Shown piece after piece: positions 59,115 to 64,000 of a stretch of DNA of 64,000 nt. The DNA comes from Xanthomonas hortorum pv. pelargonii. GTDB taxonomy: Bacteria > Pseudomonadota > Gammaproteobacteria > Xanthomonadales > Xanthomonadaceae. A program made the position numbers and the translations under genes. Below the pieces are notes generated by a model that saw nothing but the letters and a program-made list of their open reading frames with translations, was not told the origin of the DNA and made no database searches. The DNA lies in the NCBI RefSeq assembly GCF_024499015.1, contig NZ_CP098605.1, positions 29,727 to 93,726 on the forward strand, written 5' to 3'. The number at the start of each line of letters is the position of its first letter. The first letter of the stretch is position 1.

Positions 59115-59606
59115 TCATGGGGTGGCCTCTGGATCGTGGTCGGCGTTGTCGGTCTGCCCGGTTGCTGCTTGCAGGGCGTCGAACTCGCTATCGGTCTGGG
59201 CGCGCAACAACGAGCCGGTCAACTTGTCCAGCAGCGGCTGTCGCTGGCTGAAAACGCGTTCCACCGACGCGATCAGGGCGTTGTAGAAGCCCTCGCCCGC
59301 CGCGTTGCTGGCAGGCGTGGCAGCAGGCAGGCGTGCAAACAGATTCTTGGTCGTAAGCGTTGTTAGCTCGACCAGCATCTGATTGCCGAAGTGCACGTTA
59401 CGCACCTCGTTGCGCAGTGACCTCAATTCCTTGAGGACCAGCATTTCTTCGGCTTTGGCGTGTTCGGGGTCGTAGCGCTCTGCTAGCGCCGCCTCGACAA
59501 CGGCGCGCAGCGGAATGCGGCGTTCGACGGCTTCGCGCTTGGCTAAGTTGATGAGTCGGGTTTGGATCTGGGTGTGCAGGATGGTCTTACCGTCAGATTT
59601 CTTCAT
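59115..59606 (-). CDS. VirD4-associated accessory transfer protein
   Basis: 163 residues. The N-terminus (ILHTQIQTRLINLAKREAVE) resembles a ribbon-helix-helix or small helical domain, followed by a long helix with EEMLVLKELRSLRNEVRNVH. It overlaps the end of the coupling-protein gene (ATGA), so it is co-translated with it. Proteins of this size follow traG/virD4 in several xanthomonad plasmids. Function in transfer is inferred. Confidence 0.6.
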   Translation of the reverse strand: MKKSDGKTILHTQIQTRLINLAKREAVERRIPLRAVVEAALAERYDPEHAKAEEMLVLKELRSLRNEVRNVHFGNQMLVELTTLTTKNLFARLPAATPASNAAGEGFYNALIASVERVFSQRQPLLDKLTGSLLRAQTDSEFDALQAATGQTDNADHDPEATP

Positions 59607-61659
59607 GGGAGCATGTAGTCCATGTCGTCGTCGGCTGCATCCATGCCATCGGCTTTGGCGATGGGGCTGACGGTGATTTCATGGGTGTCGATATCGGCAT
59701 CGGCGCCGATGTCGTCATCGAGCATGGGCGCGGCTTCGACGGCCGCCTCCGGTGCGGGCATCGGCTCAGGGGTTGCGTCCAGGTCGCGGGAGTCTTGGAC
59801 GGCCGGTTGCAGGGCGGCCGCCACCGCAACCGGCACCACAGCAGGGGTGAGTTTGGTCCACGGGTTGCCGGCGACTGGTGGCCCGTAGGGGTATGGCCTG
59901 GCTGCGGTGTTGGCGACTGGCGCGTACTTGTGCTTCGGGTCCAACACCTTGCCGCGCTCATCGGTCGGCGGCACCAGGTCGCGGAACTTGGCATCGCTGT
60001 AATACTTGATCTTGACCGCCATGATCGGCGGCAGGCCTGCGACCACGATGATCTTCTTGGTCGGGTCCATTTCCCGCACCTCGCCTGGCGTCATCAAGGC
60101 GCGAGCTGATTCCTGGTTGGACACCATCACGTGGCCCAGCCAGCCAGACAACCGCCCTCCGGTGTAGTTGGTCTGCTGGTGAATCTCGGTCGTCATCCCG
60201 AGCGAATCGCTGATGCGCTTGGCCGTCTCGTCGGTGTTGGGCGCATACCACACGTGGATGTGCGCACCGTCCATGACGGTATTACTCGGCCCGTAATATT
60301 TCACGATTTGGTTATAGCTCTGGTTGATCATCATGCACTTGATGCCATAGCCGGCGACGTAGCCCAGACCTTCCTCAAAGAACTCCAATTTCCCCAAGGA
60401 CGGGAACTCATCGACCAGCAACAGCAGCCGGTGCTTGTTGCCCTCCGGGTGCAGTTCTTCGGTGAGCCGGCGGGTGATCTGTTGCAGCATCAAGCGGAAC
60501 AACGGCCGCAAGCGTGATTTGTCGCTCGGCGGGCTGATCAGATACAGCGACAGCGGGTATTTGGCGCGCATCAGGTCGGTGATGCGAAAGTCGCTTTCGC
60601 TGGTCGCGGCGCCCACGATGGGGTCGTAGTAGAGGTTGAAGAAGCTGCGCGCCGTCGAATGCACACCGCTGCGCTCGTTGGCGCTCTTGTTGAGCATGGC
60701 CCTTGCTCCGATCGCAACGACCGGATGCACCTTGCCGTTGCGGTGCTTGGTGTCGAGCATGTATTGCAGCGTCGCTTCCATCGTGCGCTCCGGGTTGTCC
60801 AGGAACATGGCAATGCCGGCGAGCGTCTTATCCGGCTCGGCGTAGAGGACATGAAGCACCACCGCCAGCAGCCACGAGTCGGCCTCCTTGCTCCAATGGT
60901 CGGGTTTGCCCTTGCCGTCCGGGTCAACCAGCATGTCGGTAACGTTCTGGGCGTCCTTGACCTCGTTATCACCTGGTCGAATCTCGGCCAGCGGATTGAA
61001 CCGGCAGGTGTCGCGCTGTGTCGGGTTGAATTTCAGCGCGTAGCCGATCCGGCTCCGATAGCCCGATGTCAGTTCCCAGTTCTCGCCCTTGATGTCGTTG
61101 ACCACCACGCTCGCCTGCCAGTTCAAGAGCGTGGGCACAACGATGCCAACGCCCTTGCCCGAGCGGCTCGGCGCCGTGACTTCCAGATGCTCCGGGCCGT
61201 TGTGGGTGAGGTATTGACCGTCCTCGGTCATGCCGAGCACCACGCCAGCCTGGCCGAGCAGTCCCGATTTCTCGATTTCGGGGCCTCGGCCCAGCGCGCC
61301 GAGCCGTGCGTCAGCACTTCCTCCTGGGCGCGGGTGCGGTAGATGGCCACCGCCACCATGACCACGAAACCCAGCACCGCAGACGCGGCGACGACGTAGA
61401 TCGCCCTGGTGAAGATGTCCGGCGCGTAGGCGTTGTAATCCCAAAGCCACGGGAAGTATGACCAGGGCGCATAGATGCCGTGCCCTGCGATCTGGAACCA
61501 GGGCGCACCGAGCTGGGGCTGATAGGCCAGCGCATAGGCCACGTACTGGCCCGCCGCCCACACGCCCAGAAAGATGCAGGTCAAGCACGCGACGATGGGA
61601 CCGCCGCGCAGTCCGCCAGCGTGGCGCGTTTTCTCGCGTTGTTTGCTTTGTGGTGCCAT
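59603..61659 (-). CDS. traG: VirD4/TraG coupling protein (one apparent frameshift)
   Basis: Reconstructed at 685 residues. Two N-terminal membrane helices flank a periplasmic loop. HGSARWAEAPEIEKSGLL precedes Walker A VTAPSRSGKGVGIVVPTLL and the VNDIKGENWELTSG block. The Walker B region is RLLLLVDEFPSLGKLEFFEE, and later motifs are MMINQSYNQI and YYSDAKFRDLVPP. One C is missing near 61283. It links the TraI relaxosome to the Trb channel. The C-terminus is an acidic Ala/Pro-rich tail. Confidence 0.92.
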
Positions 61660-61663
61660 CGGT

Positions 61664-64000
61664 TTAACTCCGTGTGAGTCCTAACGATTTGCCCTTGTCC
61701 AGCACATCCATTGCCGCGAAGCGGATGCGCACCGACTGGAAGGCTTGGTTCATGCTCTGGCCCTTCGCCAGCTGCACCGCGACGGTGTTGCCAAGCTGGC
61801 TTTGCAGGCCATCCTTCGCCGGCACCACCGCAAACGTTCCGTTCTGCACAATCACCGCATGGGGGCCGCTGGGCAGGTTCTCGATGGCTTCCACGGTGCC
61901 CTGAAAGCGGCGGGCCACATCGAGATTGACCGGCTGGCCGTACTTGGACGCTAGCCGTTTCTGTGCATCAGCCAGTTCCATGCCGCGCATGTCTTCGTCA
62001 AAGCCAGCCTTGAGGCGCACTCCCGCAGGAGTGCGCTCGGCCATCCGCAGTGCGACCAGGCGGTCGGTGCGCGCTTCCAGCGCTTCCAGGAACTGCGCTT
62101 GCGTGCGGGTGCGGCTGGTGGCGCCCTTCATCTGCTCAAGGCGACCAGCGGCCAGCTGGTCGTCCAGGAACGTGCGTGCAATGACCTGGCTCTGCTGAGG
62201 CAGCGGCCCCTTCCCAAGCACGTCCAGGCGCACAAAGGCGCGCTTGGGGTCGCTGAGTGTGGGATCGGCGTTGACACGCTCCACCAGGTCGGCCGGCACC
62301 TGGAAGGTGCCGTCCTCCAACTTGGTCACATGGCCTCGGTGCGCCAAGGCGTCCATACGCCGCACGTGCGCCTCGATGTAGGACTCTGGCGTTGCGTTGC
62401 CGGGCAGACGTTTCGGGTCCCATTCCTTGACCTCTTCCAGGTGTGCCTCAGGGGAATAGATCTCATCCTTCAACCGCCGCAGCACGTTTTGTCTGCCGCC
62501 GTGGCGACCGGCGGCGTGTAGCTGTCGAGGGTCACGGTGTCACCGATTTGCCCGCGTTCGACCAGGTGCCGCTCCGACGGGGCACTGAGCGTTGCGTAAT
62601 GCACCTGGCCGTCGAAGCCGGCGACGACGACGTATTCGGCGCCCGTTCGCTTGTCGGCCTGCCCACGGTCGAGAATGACGCCCTGGACCGGTCCAGATGT
62701 CTCTAGGCTCTTTTCGTCAGCCAGTCGCCCGCTCTGGCTCCGCTCGGCTCGAAGATGCGGCTTCAACAGTCCCGCCACTTGGTGTTTCTGCACCATCGCG
62801 CGCTCCATGTCGCGCAACTCGTCGTCAAAGCCGGCCTTCAGGCGTACCCCAGCAGGAGTGCGCCGGGCCAGCTGCAACTCAACCAGGCGGTCGGCACGCG
62901 CTTCCAGTGCATCTAGGAACTGCACCTGGGTGCGTGTGCGGATAGTGGTGTTCTTCAGCTGCTCAAGGCGACCGGCGGCCAGCTGGTCGTCAAGGAACGT
63001 TCGCCCGATGACTTGGCTCTGGCGGTTGAGCGAGCCTTGCGCCTTAACGTCCAGACGCACGAACGAGTTTTGGTCACGGGCAATGGCTGGATCACCATCG
63101 AGCCGCGCCAAGAGGTCTGCCGGCACACGGAACGTGCCGTCAGGCAGTTTGGTGACATGTCCTCGGCTCGCCAGTGCTTCCATGCGATTGACGTGCGCAT
63201 CGATGTAGGACTCCGGCGTTGCATTCGCAGGCAAGCGCTTCGGGTCCCACGCCTTCACTTCCGCCAGATGCGCGTCCGGGAGATAAACGCCGCTCTTCAA
63301 GCGCCTTAGCACGTTCTTGTCCGCCGACGTGGCGGCTGGCGGCGTGTAGGTGCCCAGCTCCACGGTGTCGCCGATGCGTCCGCGCTCAGGCATGTGTCGC
63401 TCTGAGTGCATGCTAAGCGTCGCGTAATGCACCTGGCCGTCGAATCCGCCAACAATGACGTACTCGGTGCCTGACAGTTTGTCCGCCAATCCGCGATCAA
63501 GGATGACACCCTGCACGGGTGCGGCTTTCAGACTGTCCTTGTCGGCCAGCAGTCCACGCCGGCTACGTTCGGCGTCAATGTGCGGCTTAAGCTCTGTTGC
63601 TAGCCTGCGCTCTTGCGCCATCGCACGCATCGCCTCCGGCGCGTTCGCGTGGATCTTCCAGCGACCGGGCATCTGTTCGGTGGCTAAGCCGTGGTCACGC
63701 AGGATCGCCAGCCGCTGTAGCCGCAATTGCCGCTGTGCATTGCGGAACGGATCTGCATGCACCTTACCGGCATGGATTAGGCCGCTTTCGCGGCTCTGCT
63801 GCTCCCGAAGCATGGACGCATCCAGACCCGTCCAGCGCTCTTGCGTGACCTCCTTCGCAGCAGAGCGATAGATGTCGATATCGCTCCGATAACCCAGCTC
63901 GCGTGTTGCCAGCTCACGTGCCCGCTCACGCATGCCATTGCTGATGTAGTCGCGGCTAATCACCAGGTCGCCGCCCTTGTCATCCACCCCACGCACGATG
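61664..64000 (-). CDS. traI: TraI-type relaxase C-terminal region, DUF3363, with a tandem duplication (partial, one apparent frameshift)
   Basis: The window holds about 780 C-terminal residues; the N-terminal relaxase domain lies beyond the right edge. The DUF3363 pattern includes GTEYVIVGGFDGQVHYATLS, DPKRLP(A/G)NATPESYI and RTFLDDQLAAGRLEQ. A block of about 290 residues occurs twice in tandem (roughly 62680-63550 and 61950-62690), clearly homologous but diverged. One A is missing near 62483. DUF3363 follows the relaxase domain in P-type MOBP relaxases. Upstream of, and co-oriented with, traG. Confidence 0.85.

Overview
The window is about 62-64% GC and reads as plasmid (or plasmid-derived) DNA from a gamma-proteobacterium, most likely Xanthomonas, Stenotrophomonas or a relative. 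The basis is a xanthomonad-style trb/VirD4/TraI backbone, Tn3-family mobile insertion cassettes and codon usage. No chromosomal housekeeping block is present.

Outer backbone (1-5803 and 54049-64000, transcribed mostly on the minus strand). This is a P-type (Trb) conjugation plasmid. From right to left it holds a TraI relaxase with a duplicated C-terminal module (runs off the right edge), the VirD4/TraG coupling protein, an accessory protein, a pRiA4b ORF-3 protein, a small plasmid protein, a probable replication protein, a higBA toxin-antitoxin module, an XRE regulator and trbB. It then continues at the left side with the end of trbB, trbC, trbD, trbE, trbJ, two small TrbK-position proteins and trbL (runs off the left edge).

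Inserted element (5809-54043). trbB is split in two by a 48.2-kb segment. The segment is bounded by 49-bp inverted repeats (44/49 identical) and a perfect 5-bp target duplication (GGAAC). Joining the two trbB pieces with one copy of GGAAC restores an in-frame 334-codon gene, so this is a genuine Tn3-family type insertion. Its left 19 kb is a transposon core: tnpA, a tyrosine recombinase, a MerR metal sensor translationally coupled to the recombinase, a cytochrome c-FTR1 permease, a cdf-czcI-czcC-czcB-czcA-ctd efflux operon, a Gabija-type anti-phage pair (gajA/gajB), a KfrA/TnpT-like coiled-coil protein beside a res-like palindrome, a SEC-C protein, an odd tRNA, an exoribonuclease and a third copy of the terminal repeat at 24975.

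The rest of the insert (25-54 kb) is a second plasmid backbone of the IncW/IncN kind. It has a primase-like Rep, ParC-like proteins, two toxin-antitoxin modules (RelE/ParE type and VbhA-Fic), KfrA, KorA/TrfB, a large ParB, DUF932, ArdB, stbABC, an R388-type oriT and trwABC. Three transcription units there are preceded by near-identical upstream blocks that resemble the CUP elements of IncN plasmids. These promoters and the stbABC promoter share paired 9-bp repeats with an 11-bp period. A 484-bp mobile insertion cassette with its own 5-bp target duplication sits at the end of an Mrr-like nuclease gene.

Taken together, the window looks like a fusion of two plasmids through a Tn3-family transposon that carries metal resistance and phage defence. 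The fusion inactivated trbB of the recipient conjugation system and brought in a second mobilisation region. About 25-30 genes show single-base frameshifts, mostly one base missing from short homopolymers. This pattern suggests assembly error more than decay, so frameshifted genes are described as reconstructed.
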